DNA from: Prauserella marina | GTDB taxonomy: Bacteria; Actinomycetota; Actinomycetes; Mycobacteriales; Pseudonocardiaceae | Direction: 5' to 3' | Length of the DNA stretch: 64,000 bases | NCBI RefSeq assembly: GCF_002240355.1 | Contig: NZ_CP016353.1 | Coordinates: forward strand, 5,929,001-5,993,000 | Part shown: piece after piece, positions 9,121 to 17,804 of the stretch | Numbering within the stretch: the stretch's first letter is position 1 | How the letters are laid out: the number at the start of each line of letters is the position of its first letter | Notes under the pieces: model-generated | Seen by the model: only the letters and a program-made list of their open reading frames with translations | Database searches by the model: none | Told to the model about the DNA's origin: nothing | Made by a program: the position numbers and the translations under genes

Positions 9121-9878
9121 CCTGTCCTCCGAACGCTCACCGCACTCAACAGTCCGAGGTCGCAGTCGGCGGAGACCGGTCCATCGGTGAGCACGAGACC
9201 GTGAGCCGCCGAGCCTGGCAACAACTCGGCGAAACTACCCGCCGCCCCCCGCGAGAACGCGTTCGGGGGAACCAGCGTCGCCTCCCGGCCGCCGCCGTTC
9301 AGCGCGTGCGCCCGGTATCCGGCGGAGTCGATGGCGGCTCCGCCGCAGAGCACCCCGGGAACGCCCAGCATGTCCAGCCTGCGCACGATCGACGTGTGCG
9401 CGCTTATCACCTCGTCGGCGATGTCGTCGCCGACCTCCGGCTCCCACACCAGCACCCTGCTCGCACCGGCGCCCACGTAAGCCGAGACGAGCTCGGCCAG
9501 CACGTCCCCGCAATCAAGCAGGTCGGCCGAGTCCCCGCCGCTTTCCATGGCCGCGGCCATTCCGGCAGGCCCCGTCACCGACGCGGCGACCACGGTGTCC
9601 GGGTACAACGCGGCCAGCACCTCGACCAGCTCGACGAGTCCGGCGACCGGGTCGAGAGCAGCCAGCGCGACGTCGACCAGCTCGACATCACCCGCTGTCC
9701 GCGCCGCGCGAGCCTCGGCTCCTTGGTCGTGATGGGTCACCACCCAGTCAGGACGCACCAACTCGACGGCGTCGCGCAGCCGGTAGGCCATGGGGACGGC
9801 GCCGGACCCTGGTTCGGGCCCAGCGCCTGCCATCCTGGCCGCGACCTCGGAAAGGACGGGCGCGAACAACATCGTCAT
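9117..9878 (-). CDS. Small fifth protein of the ketone carboxylase operon (URO-D-like fold?)
   Basis: A 253-residue soluble protein that I do not recognise with certainty. Pieces such as VVAASVTGPAGMAAAM, LLDCGDVLAELVSAYVGAGASRVLVWEPEV and the short TIM-barrel-like strand-helix rhythm recall uroporphyrinogen-decarboxylase/methyltransferase folds, but it is shorter than those enzymes (about 340). It is coupled by ATGA overlap to the HyuB gene before it and the reductase after it. In acetophenone carboxylase operons the fifth, smallest large-type subunit (Apc5) holds this position, so it may be the epsilon-like accessory subunit. This is inferred from order and coupling, not from clear homology. 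Confidence 0.5.
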   Translation of the reverse strand: MTMLFAPVLSEVAARMAGAGPEPGSGAVPMAYRLRDAVELVRPDWVVTHHDQGAEARAARTAGDVELVDVALAALDPVAGLVELVEVLAALYPDTVVAASVTGPAGMAAAMESGGDSADLLDCGDVLAELVSAYVGAGASRVLVWEPEVGDDIADEVISAHTSIVRRLDMLGVPGVLCGGAAIDSAGYRAHALNGGGREATLVPPNAFSRGAAGSFAELLPGSAAHGLVLTDGPVSADCDLGLLSAVSVRRTG

Positions 9879-12001
9879 TCCTCGCCGGTCTCGCCGTCTT
9901 GCCAGTCCCACGAACCGAGGTAGCCGAGATGTTCGGGGGGCGATTCCGCCCGCCATGACGCGACGAACTCGTCGTAGCCCTTGCCGCGCGCCAGTCGTGC
10001 CGCACGCTCTTCGGCACGAGCCGTCTCGGTCGCCTCGACGTCGACCTCCATCCGCTCCTCGTCCCACACCAGCCGGTAGACCTGGCTCGCCACCTCGGGA
10101 CTGATCAGTCCACGCCGCAGGTCGAGCATCGCCGCCTCGGGGTCGCGCTCCAGCGGGTCGCCGTAACCGCCGCCGCCGCCGACGCGCTGAATCCAGATGT
10201 CGCCCTCGACCCTGGGGTCGGCGGGTTCCATCGGCTCTCCCACCAGGTACTCGCCCTCGATCGGCTGTTCGCTCACCATCGTCGAGGCTTCGTAGGTCAG
10301 CCCCTTGCCGCCGTCGAGCAGCCACCGCCGCACCGCGTCGACGCCGCCGGAGGGCCGGATCCTCGTCAGCGGTGTGCAGGAACCGCCGTAGCCGCCGAAC
10401 ATCCCGCCCGTGACGGGGAACCGGCCGCCCATGCTCGTGATGCCGAAGCCGAACATCTGGCTGCCGTAAAGCATGTAGGCCCACTCGACGGACGCCCCGC
10501 CACGGAACTTGCCGAAACCGTGGTTGTCGGCCGGAATGCGCCGCCACAGGCCGAGCAACGGCAGTTCGGCCTCCCGCAACTCCATCTCGCCCCAGTCCGA
10601 CACCGGCGCGAAGATCGGCCCCGCCGCGTGCTCGCCGTCGCGATCGTGGAGCGCTCCGCCGCCTGCCGCGTTCATCTCCGTCGAGACGTTCGCGTTGACC
10701 TGCATGTGCTGAGTCAGGCCGCCGTACTGCAAAGTGGGTATCTGCGCGTACCAGGGCGCCATCGGCTTCGCGCCGCCGGGAACCGCGAACATCGCCTTGG
10801 TCACCGCCTGGTGCAGCGCCGCGTTCACGGTGAACATCGTCAGCAGGGACAGCGAACTGGGCTGCTCCGGCCCCGCCGTGACAATGGACCCCGGCTCCAG
10901 GTCGTAGTCGAGCGCCGCGATGAATCCCGCCGTGCGGGGCAGGTCCCCGTAAAGGAAGTTCATGAACAGGTTGCCGACGATGGCCCTCGTGAAGTGAGCC
11001 TGGGCATTGAGCGCGCGATCGATCGATGGCGAGCTGCCCTTGGTGCGGACCGTGAGCTTGTCGCCACGCTTCTCCAACTCGATGGCGACCTTGAAAAGCC
11101 GCTCCTCCATCAACGTGTTGTCCCCGAAATGCACGGACCGGTAAACGCCGTCCGGCCAGGCCGCGATGCGGCGCCGCACCTCGGCCTCCGTCGTCTCCAG
11201 CACCGAGCGCATGGTCGCGATCAGCAGCTCTGGGGAACGTTCCCCCATGAAGTCGTGCAGCCTGTTCTCGACCGCTCGCGCCGACGCGAGCTTCGACCTG
11301 ATGTCGGTCAGCCACAACATCGGATCGCGCACCTGGTTCTGGAACAGGTTCACGACGTCGCGGCGAACGATGTAATTCTCGCCGATCTTCATCGGCGGAA
11401 TCCGGATTCCTTCGCCGTACTTGGTGGTCGCCCGTACCGAGAAACCACCGGGGTCGATCGCGGAGCCGTTCTCGCCCTCGTGGATGATCGCGCCGATCCA
11501 CGCGATGTGCTCTCCCTTCCAGAACAACGGGATGAGCAACGTGTGGTCGGGATTGTGGGTCCCGCCGTAGTTGGCGTCGTTGTGGTAGAAGACATCCCCT
11601 TCGGCGATGCCGACGGTCGGCTCGTCAGCCCAGTAGCGCGCGATGAACTTCGGCACCGACGAGGTCGTCGCGGAGAACATGTTCACGCCGCTCGACGTGG
11701 CGACCGCGAAGTCGCCCTCCTTGGTGTAGATGCCGACGATCAGGTCTCCCCACTTCGCCGCGGCCGACGCGCTGATCTGCTGCATCATTTCGATGGAGGA
11801 CTGCAACACCGCCTCGACCCTGCTCAGTCCCACCGAAAGGTCGGCTGGGTCGGTGATCGCGGCGAGTGCTTCGTTCTCGCGTTCGGTACGCGGCCGCAAC
11901 CGGTACTCCGCGTTGATCTCGGGGTCCGGCCCGTACATCACCGGCTGGTTGTTCAGCAGGTCGGCGAAGAACTGCTCGGTGCTCGACTCGGCCGTGCTCA
12001 T
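9875..12001 (-). CDS. Hydantoinase B/oxoprolinase family subunit of a ketone carboxylase
   Basis: A 708-residue HyuB-type protein (PF02538), the presumed carboxylating subunit that binds phosphorylated substrate or CO2. Family features seen are GDVFYHNDANYGGTHNPDHTLL near residue 130, HEGENGSAIDPGGFSVRA near residue 180, and the glycine-rich GGGGYGDPLERDPEA near the C terminus. The ATG at 12001 overlaps the HyuA stop (ATGA) and gives the usual length; upstream in-frame codons only read into HyuA DNA. It would be the equivalent of the 75-kDa subunit of acetophenone carboxylase. The substrate is unproven. Confidence 0.82.
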   Translation of the reverse strand: MSTAESSTEQFFADLLNNQPVMYGPDPEINAEYRLRPRTERENEALAAITDPADLSVGLSRVEAVLQSSIEMMQQISASAAAKWGDLIVGIYTKEGDFAVATSSGVNMFSATTSSVPKFIARYWADEPTVGIAEGDVFYHNDANYGGTHNPDHTLLIPLFWKGEHIAWIGAIIHEGENGSAIDPGGFSVRATTKYGEGIRIPPMKIGENYIVRRDVVNLFQNQVRDPMLWLTDIRSKLASARAVENRLHDFMGERSPELLIATMRSVLETTEAEVRRRIAAWPDGVYRSVHFGDNTLMEERLFKVAIELEKRGDKLTVRTKGSSPSIDRALNAQAHFTRAIVGNLFMNFLYGDLPRTAGFIAALDYDLEPGSIVTAGPEQPSSLSLLTMFTVNAALHQAVTKAMFAVPGGAKPMAPWYAQIPTLQYGGLTQHMQVNANVSTEMNAAGGGALHDRDGEHAAGPIFAPVSDWGEMELREAELPLLGLWRRIPADNHGFGKFRGGASVEWAYMLYGSQMFGFGITSMGGRFPVTGGMFGGYGGSCTPLTRIRPSGGVDAVRRWLLDGGKGLTYEASTMVSEQPIEGEYLVGEPMEPADPRVEGDIWIQRVGGGGGYGDPLERDPEAAMLDLRRGLISPEVASQVYRLVWDEERMEVDVEATETARAEERAARLARGKGYDEFVASWRAESPPEHLGYLGSWDWQDGETGEE

Positions 12002-14130
12002 GCCTTGCCCTCCTGCCGCATCGTGAAGAAGCCGTACGCGTCCATCTCGCCCGACCACCCCGGCTCAAGCACGATGTTCGTGTTGGCGGCCTCGATGATC
12101 GCGGGACCGGTCAGCCGGTGCCCGGGGCCGAGTGCCGCGTAGTCGTAGATCTCGGTCTCCCTCGGTTGCTCCGTCGTGGCCCACCAGCACTCCCGCGATC
12201 CCTTGCGGGCGGCGCTGACCGGTCCACCGGCAGGTTCCCTTTCGACCTGCCTCGGCGCTGCCCTCGGAATCCAGGCCCGCAACCGGATGGCGTCGATCGA
12301 GATGCCGATCTCCTTTGTCAGCGCCAGATCCCCGAAGCGGTCGCCGTACTCCTCGAAGTACGCCTTGATGACGGCGGCGAGGTCGTCCTGGGTTTCCAGC
12401 CTTCGCACGGGGCTCGCGATCGTGATGACGTAGAGCTGGCCCGTCGAGCGCATGTCGAGTTCGACGACCGTCTCGATGTCGCCGGCCCCGTAACCCTGAC
12501 CCGCGAAGTCCGAAACGGCCCTGTCGTGGAATTCATCCACAATGGAGTTGAAGCTGTCGAAGTCGCTGAACAGCTGCTTGACCAACGGGTTGAACAACAC
12601 CATCCACGCTGACCGCTCGTAGATGTGCAGCCGTTCCAGACCGGCCGCGCCGGAAGCGGAGAACACCGAGCTGTGCGGCGGAACGACGACCTTGCTCGCG
12701 TCGAGTGCCCGTGCGTAGCCACATGCGTGCATCGGGCCACCGCCACCGAAGGAGAACACCGCGAACTCACGGGGATCATAGCCCTTGACGGTGATTCCCT
12801 TGAAGATCTCGGCGCCCATCGCCTCGTCGACGACCTTGCGAATGCGCCGGGCTGCCTCGACGACCGGAACGCCGAGGGGTTTGGCGATGCGGCGTTCGAT
12901 CGCCCGCTCGGCGCGCCTGCGGTCGAGCGGCAGCTTGCCGCCGTGGTAGTTGCCAGGGTCGAGGTAGCCGAGCACGAGGTTCGCGTCGGTGACGGTCGGT
13001 TCGGTGCCGCCCTGCCCGTAACAGGCTGGGCCGGGGTTGGAGCCCGCCGACTCGGGGCCGACGGCGATTCCGGTGATCGGATCGACCCTGGCGATGGAAC
13101 CGCCACCCGCTCCGATCGCGGCGATGTCCATCATCGGGACCTGAACGTGCCAGCGGTCGATGACGGGATTGAAGTCGTAGAAGCGAACCGAACCGCTCAC
13201 CACGATGCCGACGTCGAACGAGGTTCCGCCCATGTCGGTGGTGACGACCTTGTCGAAACCGTGGCTCTGCGCCAGATGCCGCGATCCGTAAAGGCCGGAA
13301 ACCGGTCCGGCGTGGACGGTCTGGATCGGCGTCGTCGCGGCGAGGCTTCCCATTCCACCGCTGTTGTGGACGAGCAGCAGCTCGCCCCGGTAGCCACGTC
13401 CGCGCAGCTTGTCCCGCAGTGAGGAAAGCCGGTCGGCGGTGAAGCGATGCAGGTAGGCGTTGATCGTCGCCGTCATCGACCTCCCGTACTCACCGGCACG
13501 CTGCGACACCTCGTGGGAAAGGATCGTGGGGAACCGGCCGAGGTAGGTGTTGGGGTACTCCTCCTCGACGATCGCGCGCACCACCTTCTCGTGCTCAGGG
13601 TTGAGGTGTGCGTTGAGCAGGCACACCACGAATCCGCGCACGCCCTGGTCGACGAGATCCATGACGCGCTCGCGAACTTCCTCGGGATCGAGTGGCATGA
13701 CCACGTTCCCGTTGGAGTCGACGCGTTCGGTCAGCGCGGCTATGCACTCCGGCTCGATCAGCGGTTCGGGCCGCTGAGCGCGGGAGAGATCGCGGGTCGC
13801 GGTGGCGGGCAGGCCGTCGGCCCACTGCCTGCACCGTCCGATGGGGACGGTGTCCTCGTGACCACGCGTGGTCAGCAGTCCGAGCCGGGGACCCGCTCGC
13901 TCGATCAGCGCGTTGGTTCCCAGCGTCGTCGCGTACCGGATCGTCGTCGTCCCGTCAAGCAGCCCGTCGACATCGAGGCCGGTCTCGGCCGCGATGTCCT
14001 CCACCGCACGCAGAAACCCGATCGAGAGGTCGTGGTGCGTGGTGAGGGCCTTGGCGGTGCGGATGTGACCGTCCTCGGCCGTGGCGAGGCAGTCGGTGAA
14101 CGTCCCTCCGATGTCGACGTTGATCTCCAT
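11998..14130 (-). CDS. Hydantoinase A/N-methylhydantoinase family ATPase subunit of a ketone carboxylase (large)
   Basis: A 710-residue HyuA-type ATPase (PF05378 plus PF01968). It opens with the actin-like phosphate loop INVDIGGTFTDCL and has the second phosphate motif TTDMGGTSFDVG near residue 300 and an adenosine-type glycine loop FSFGGGGPMHA near residue 470. Such subunits phosphorylate the enol form of the ketone or the bicarbonate. The ATG shares one base with the stop of the small zinc subunit gene (TGATG) and its 3' end overlaps the HyuB gene. It corresponds to the 87-kDa Apc3-type subunit by size and order. Confidence 0.84.
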   Translation of the reverse strand: MEINVDIGGTFTDCLATAEDGHIRTAKALTTHHDLSIGFLRAVEDIAAETGLDVDGLLDGTTTIRYATTLGTNALIERAGPRLGLLTTRGHEDTVPIGRCRQWADGLPATATRDLSRAQRPEPLIEPECIAALTERVDSNGNVVMPLDPEEVRERVMDLVDQGVRGFVVCLLNAHLNPEHEKVVRAIVEEEYPNTYLGRFPTILSHEVSQRAGEYGRSMTATINAYLHRFTADRLSSLRDKLRGRGYRGELLLVHNSGGMGSLAATTPIQTVHAGPVSGLYGSRHLAQSHGFDKVVTTDMGGTSFDVGIVVSGSVRFYDFNPVIDRWHVQVPMMDIAAIGAGGGSIARVDPITGIAVGPESAGSNPGPACYGQGGTEPTVTDANLVLGYLDPGNYHGGKLPLDRRRAERAIERRIAKPLGVPVVEAARRIRKVVDEAMGAEIFKGITVKGYDPREFAVFSFGGGGPMHACGYARALDASKVVVPPHSSVFSASGAAGLERLHIYERSAWMVLFNPLVKQLFSDFDSFNSIVDEFHDRAVSDFAGQGYGAGDIETVVELDMRSTGQLYVITIASPVRRLETQDDLAAVIKAYFEEYGDRFGDLALTKEIGISIDAIRLRAWIPRAAPRQVEREPAGGPVSAARKGSRECWWATTEQPRETEIYDYAALGPGHRLTGPAIIEAANTNIVLEPGWSGEMDAYGFFTMRQEGKA

Positions 14131-14486
14131 CAGCGTGCCTGCCCTTCGCGGATCTCGGATGCCCTCGCCAGCAGGGCATCCACGTCGATCTCGATGTCGT
14201 AGGCCAACGGGTGCCCCGGTGGCAGGTATTCGGTCTCCACCTGAGCGGCACAGCCGGGGCAGTAGTACTCCACGATCCGGCACCAGGCGGGGTCTGGCGC
14301 GAAATCGTGCTCGCCTTCGAACCGTCCTGGGTGGATTTCCCTCGGGTTCCTGTCGTTGAGCAGGAGCCCGCGCTTGTAGTTCTCCCTCGCCGGGCCGATG
14401 GCATGCCCGCAACGCTCGCAATGCCAGGTCTCGGTCTCGGGGTCGATCTCAAGGTATTCCGTGACCCGGAGGCGTCGATCACTCAT
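14130..14486 (-). CDS. Acetone carboxylase gamma-like zinc-binding small subunit
   Basis: A 118-residue protein with two paired-cysteine knuckles, CERCGHAIG near residue 21 and YCPGCAAQVE near residue 83, consistent with one zinc site. The middle has the EIHPGRFEGEHDFAPDP segment and the end the PPGHPLAYDIEIDVDALL segment seen in the small subunit of acetone and acetophenone carboxylases. Its stop overlaps the next HyuA start by one base (TGATG), and its own ATG overlaps the preceding HyuA stop in the same way, implying stoichiometric translation with both ATPase subunits. This gene is what separates the locus from ordinary hydantoinase operons. Confidence 0.8.
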   Translation of the reverse strand: MSDRRLRVTEYLEIDPETETWHCERCGHAIGPARENYKRGLLLNDRNPREIHPGRFEGEHDFAPDPAWCRIVEYYCPGCAAQVETEYLPPGHPLAYDIEIDVDALLARASEIREGQAR

Positions 14487-16318
14487 CAGATACTCCTTGT
14501 CGGGGCGGTCAGCCGCAGTGCGCCGTTGTCGTCGAGCGCAACCGTCCAACCGGGTGGCACGGTGCAGGTCGTCGCAGAGGACTCGACGAGCGCGGGACCG
14601 GACACCGGATCACCGGTGCGCAACGCCGTCCGGTCGAGCACCGCGGTCGGCAGTTCACCGTGACCGGGCCAGCGGACAGGGCTCGTCGTGCCGGACGCCC
14701 CGCCGCGCGCACCGGCGTCGGGCTGGGCCAGTCCCACGTGCGGAAGGGCGTAGGTCGCCTCTACCGCCGTCCATTCGACGCCGTCGCGCCGGAACGCGGT
14801 CACCTCAAGCGTGACGTCCTGGCTCTGGATGCCCTCGCCGCGCATGTCCCGCAGCGCCCTCGCGGTCAGCGTCTCCTCGCTCACCTCGCCCGCGATCGAT
14901 TCGTGGCGATGCCGGATGTCCACTGTGGATGCTCCGTAGGCGGAGAAGACCGGAGCGAACGGCAGGACGACCAGCTCGCCGATTCCGGCTGCTTCGGCGA
15001 TCGCGGCACCGTGCGTCGCGCCGTTGCCGCCGAAGGCGAGCGCGGTCACCGAAGCCGGATCGACGCCGCGCTCGGCCAGTTCGGCCGCGAGCCGCGCTCC
15101 CGTGTCGCCATGCGCCGTCGCGAGCACGCGCTCGGCCGCCTCTTGCACGGTCGACCCGAGCACCTTCGCCAGCGGTTCGAACGCGCGTTCCGCGGCGGCC
15201 CGGTCGACGCCCATCTTGCCGTCCATGAAGGATTCGGGCCGGAGCACACCGAGCACGACATCGGCATCGGTGATCGTGGGCTCGGTACCACCGAAGCCGA
15301 AGCAGGCAGGGCCGGGTTTCGCGCCCGCGCTGTGCGGACCGACCTTGAGTTCGGAGCCGTCGAGCCAGGCGATCGACCCTCCGCCGACGCCGAGCGGAAC
15401 GAGGTCGGGAAGCGGGAAGGAGATCTCGACGTCCTCGACCATGCCGTGCTCGCGCATCGGCACCTCGCCCGCACTGAGGATGCCGACGTCGAGGCTCGTC
15501 CCGCCCATGTCAAGGGTGACGAGGTCGTCGAACCCGTAGTGCTCGGCGACGGTGCGGGCGCCGAGCAGCCCCGCCATCGGACCCGAGTTGTAGGTCTTGC
15601 CCGCGATGGTCCTCGCCACTCGCGCCGCACCGCCGTCGTTGTGCACGATCCGCAATGGCCGCTGGTAACCGTTGTCGCGCAGGTAGTCCTCGGCGCGGTA
15701 GAGATAGTCGGCGACGTCCGGATGTACGTAGGCGTTGAACAACGCCGTCGACCTCCGGCGAGCGACGTCGGGGTCGGCGGCGACCTCGCCTGCCCGCAGC
15801 AGCGGCACCGCGTCGAGGCAGTGCCGGGGATAGTGTTCGGCGAAAGTGTCGGCGAGCGCTTGTTCGTCCTCGGCCGCGTCGTCCGAGCAGGCGACGACAA
15901 GCCCGCGCGCTCCGTCTTGCAGCAACGAACGCAGCGCAGGCAGGGCCCGCTGCCCCGGGTCGCCCTCACCCGCCGGTATCGCCGCGACCATGGCGGGTTC
16001 CACGAACAACCGCACTCCGGCGTCCTGCTTCAGGTCGGCCGAATCGGCGTCGGTGAGCAGGCCGATTCGCGGCCCGCGCCGCTGCACGACGGTGTTCGTT
16101 CCCACGGTCGTGGCGTAGCGCACCGAGACCGTCTCGCGCAGCAGGTCGGGTACGGTCAGCTCGACAGCGGCCGCCGCGCCCTCGATGGTCTCGCGAAAGC
16201 ACACCGCGAGATCGTGGGGGGTCGTCAACGTCTTGATGGTGTGCGCGATGCCGTCCCGCACGACGAAGCCATCGGTGAACGTACCCCCCGTGTCGATATC
16301 GATCGTGATGACCGCCAT
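14486..16318 (-). CDS. Second hydantoinase A family ATPase subunit of the ketone carboxylase (first gene)
   Basis: A 610-residue HyuA-type ATPase with the phosphate loop ITIDIDTGGTFTDGFVV at the N terminus, second phosphate motif VTLDMGGTSLDVGIL near residue 275, and ALAFGGNGATHGAAIAEA near residue 440. The ATG at 16318 sits 8 nt after a GGAGAGGAG ribosome site and starts homology immediately. It is the first gene of the operon, facing a PucR-type regulator across a 208-bp spacer. By size and order it matches the 70-kDa Apc1 subunit. Two different HyuA genes around one small zinc gene is the acetophenone-carboxylase arrangement; acetone carboxylase has one. Confidence 0.82.
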   Translation of the reverse strand: MAVITIDIDTGGTFTDGFVVRDGIAHTIKTLTTPHDLAVCFRETIEGAAAAVELTVPDLLRETVSVRYATTVGTNTVVQRRGPRIGLLTDADSADLKQDAGVRLFVEPAMVAAIPAGEGDPGQRALPALRSLLQDGARGLVVACSDDAAEDEQALADTFAEHYPRHCLDAVPLLRAGEVAADPDVARRRSTALFNAYVHPDVADYLYRAEDYLRDNGYQRPLRIVHNDGGAARVARTIAGKTYNSGPMAGLLGARTVAEHYGFDDLVTLDMGGTSLDVGILSAGEVPMREHGMVEDVEISFPLPDLVPLGVGGGSIAWLDGSELKVGPHSAGAKPGPACFGFGGTEPTITDADVVLGVLRPESFMDGKMGVDRAAAERAFEPLAKVLGSTVQEAAERVLATAHGDTGARLAAELAERGVDPASVTALAFGGNGATHGAAIAEAAGIGELVVLPFAPVFSAYGASTVDIRHRHESIAGEVSEETLTARALRDMRGEGIQSQDVTLEVTAFRRDGVEWTAVEATYALPHVGLAQPDAGARGGASGTTSPVRWPGHGELPTAVLDRTALRTGDPVSGPALVESSATTCTVPPGWTVALDDNGALRLTAPTRSI

Positions 16319-16458
16319 GTCACTCCTCTCCAGACACTCCACGAGAGACCGAACCGCGTCGTGCGCGGCACCGGCATAACCTTGGTCACCATCACGCGAC
16401 CGCTCAATGGGCTCCGATGACACCGTGCGGTGGTGCCCACGAACATCAGGGCGAGCGT

Positions 16459-16508
16459 GCGCCGGAGGGGAAGTGTCGTGCGCCGGAGGGAATGTTCCGC
16501 GCCGGAGG
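16459..16508. promoter_or_regulatory. Three direct repeats upstream of the PucR-type gene
   Basis: GCGCCGGAGG begins at 16459, 16480 and 16499; the first two copies extend to GTGCGCCGGAGGG. The 19-21-bp period places the copies on one DNA face. They lie in the divergent promoter region between the ketone carboxylase operon and the PucR-type regulator, so they are candidate regulator sites. The purine-rich core also resembles ribosome-binding sequence, but no start codon follows at the right spacing. Confidence 0.5.
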
Positions 16509-16526
16509 CCCGATTAGCCTCTCGAC

Positions 16527-17783
16527 ATGGGCAGGTCAATGACGATCGATCGGCGGAGCGGCGTGGATTCGCAACGCCTCGGCTGGCTGGCGGGTTGGCT
16601 CGACGCGGAGTTCGACGCCCTGCTCGACGCCCTTGTGGACGGCGAGCTGGCCGACGTTCCCGAACTCGCGGTCGCAAGGCAGGACCCGCGCGGCGAGATC
16701 AGGCACTCGGTGCGAGTCCATCTCATGGCGTTCGCGGACAGCGTCCGGCACTCGGTGTCCGAAACAGACGTGGCGCTACCGGCTTTCCTCACGCGACACA
16801 CCCGTGCGCTGGCTCGAAAGGACATGCCGACGCTGCCCGCGTTGTTGCGGGCCTTCGAGAAGATCCACGCCGGTCTGTGGCGACGGATCGCCGCCGCCTT
16901 GCGCAACGGCCCCTACAAGCTGGCACCCGAACAGCGAGCCGAGGTCCTCGAACTGGCTTCGGCCCGCCTTTTCGCCTATTTCCAGGTCGCGAGCGGCGAA
17001 ACCGCGGCGGCATACGCCGCCGAACGCGCGCTGCTGCAACGGAGATCGACGTCACAACGCTCCGAGGTGGTCACGGCGTTGCTCGCCGGATCAGTGACTC
17101 CCTCCGCCGCGGAGCAGGCACTCGGCTACGACCTGAACGCGACCCACGTGGCCTATGTGGCCTGGGTCGACGATCTGTCCAACCTGGACCGGCTCGACAG
17201 CGTTCTCTCCACACTGACCGAGCACATCCGGCCACGTCAGCATCTAAGGGTGTCCACGGAGGACCATTGCCAGTTCGGCTGGATCACCTGCCACAACGAC
17301 ACCTGGCTCGGCGTCGTGCGCGACATCGGATTGCCGGCAGGCATTCACTGCGCGTGGGGTTCGCCGCAACAGGGCGCCGAAGGCTTCCGCGCCAGCCATT
17401 TCGACGCGCTGGAAGCACGCAGGGTCGGCGAGGCGACCGGACTCGCCGAACGGCCGGAGCCCGTCATCTTCGACAACGTGGCCGTCGCGTCGCTCGCTTC
17501 CCGTGATCTCAGTTCCGCCACCGCGTTCGTCCACCGCCAGCTGGGCAGGCTGGCGGGCACGGACGAACTCGCTGCGCGCCTCGTGGGGACGCTGCGCGTG
17601 TACCTCGACGAGCTAGCGAGCCCGACCAGGACCGCGCGGCGGCTGCACGTTCATCCCAACACGGTGGTGAAGCGGGTCGAGCGCATCGAGGCCATGCTCG
17701 GCAGGAAGGTCGATCCGGCCAGCCTTTCCCTTCGGGTCGCCGTGGAACTGGCGCCGCTTGCCCGCTCCACCCCACCCTCGTGA
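16527..17783 (+). CDS. PucR/CdaR-type transcriptional regulator
   Basis: A 418-residue regulator. The N-terminal 190 residues look like a RsbRD-type all-helical sensor region. The C-terminal part ends in the PucR HTH (PF13556) at about residues 355-400: LVGTLRVYLDELASPTRTARRLHVHPNTVVKRVERIEAMLG. This family activates catabolic operons in response to pathway metabolites. It is divergent from the ketone carboxylase operon, which is the obvious target. The ATG at 16527 is used; another in-frame ATG lies four codons later. It converges on the SDR pseudogene with 21 bp between stops. Confidence 0.87.
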   Translation: MGRSMTIDRRSGVDSQRLGWLAGWLDAEFDALLDALVDGELADVPELAVARQDPRGEIRHSVRVHLMAFADSVRHSVSETDVALPAFLTRHTRALARKDMPTLPALLRAFEKIHAGLWRRIAAALRNGPYKLAPEQRAEVLELASARLFAYFQVASGETAAAYAAERALLQRRSTSQRSEVVTALLAGSVTPSAAEQALGYDLNATHVAYVAWVDDLSNLDRLDSVLSTLTEHIRPRQHLRVSTEDHCQFGWITCHNDTWLGVVRDIGLPAGIHCAWGSPQQGAEGFRASHFDALEARRVGEATGLAERPEPVIFDNVAVASLASRDLSSATAFVHRQLGRLAGTDELAARLVGTLRVYLDELASPTRTARRLHVHPNTVVKRVERIEAMLGRKVDPASLSLRVAVELAPLARSTPPS

Positions 17784-17804
17784 CCCAGGTCGGGTCCCTA
17801 GCGC

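Noticed and set aside
9117-11501. Reading the 5' extension of the small fifth carboxylase gene as part of the protein
   Set aside because: The upstream part is HyuB DNA in another phase; the ATG at 9878 in ATGA overlap starts the plausible protein.
14500-16420. Plus-strand frame opposite the first HyuA gene as a separate gene
   Set aside because: The product is charged low-complexity sequence; the minus strand carries both phosphate motifs of the ATPase.
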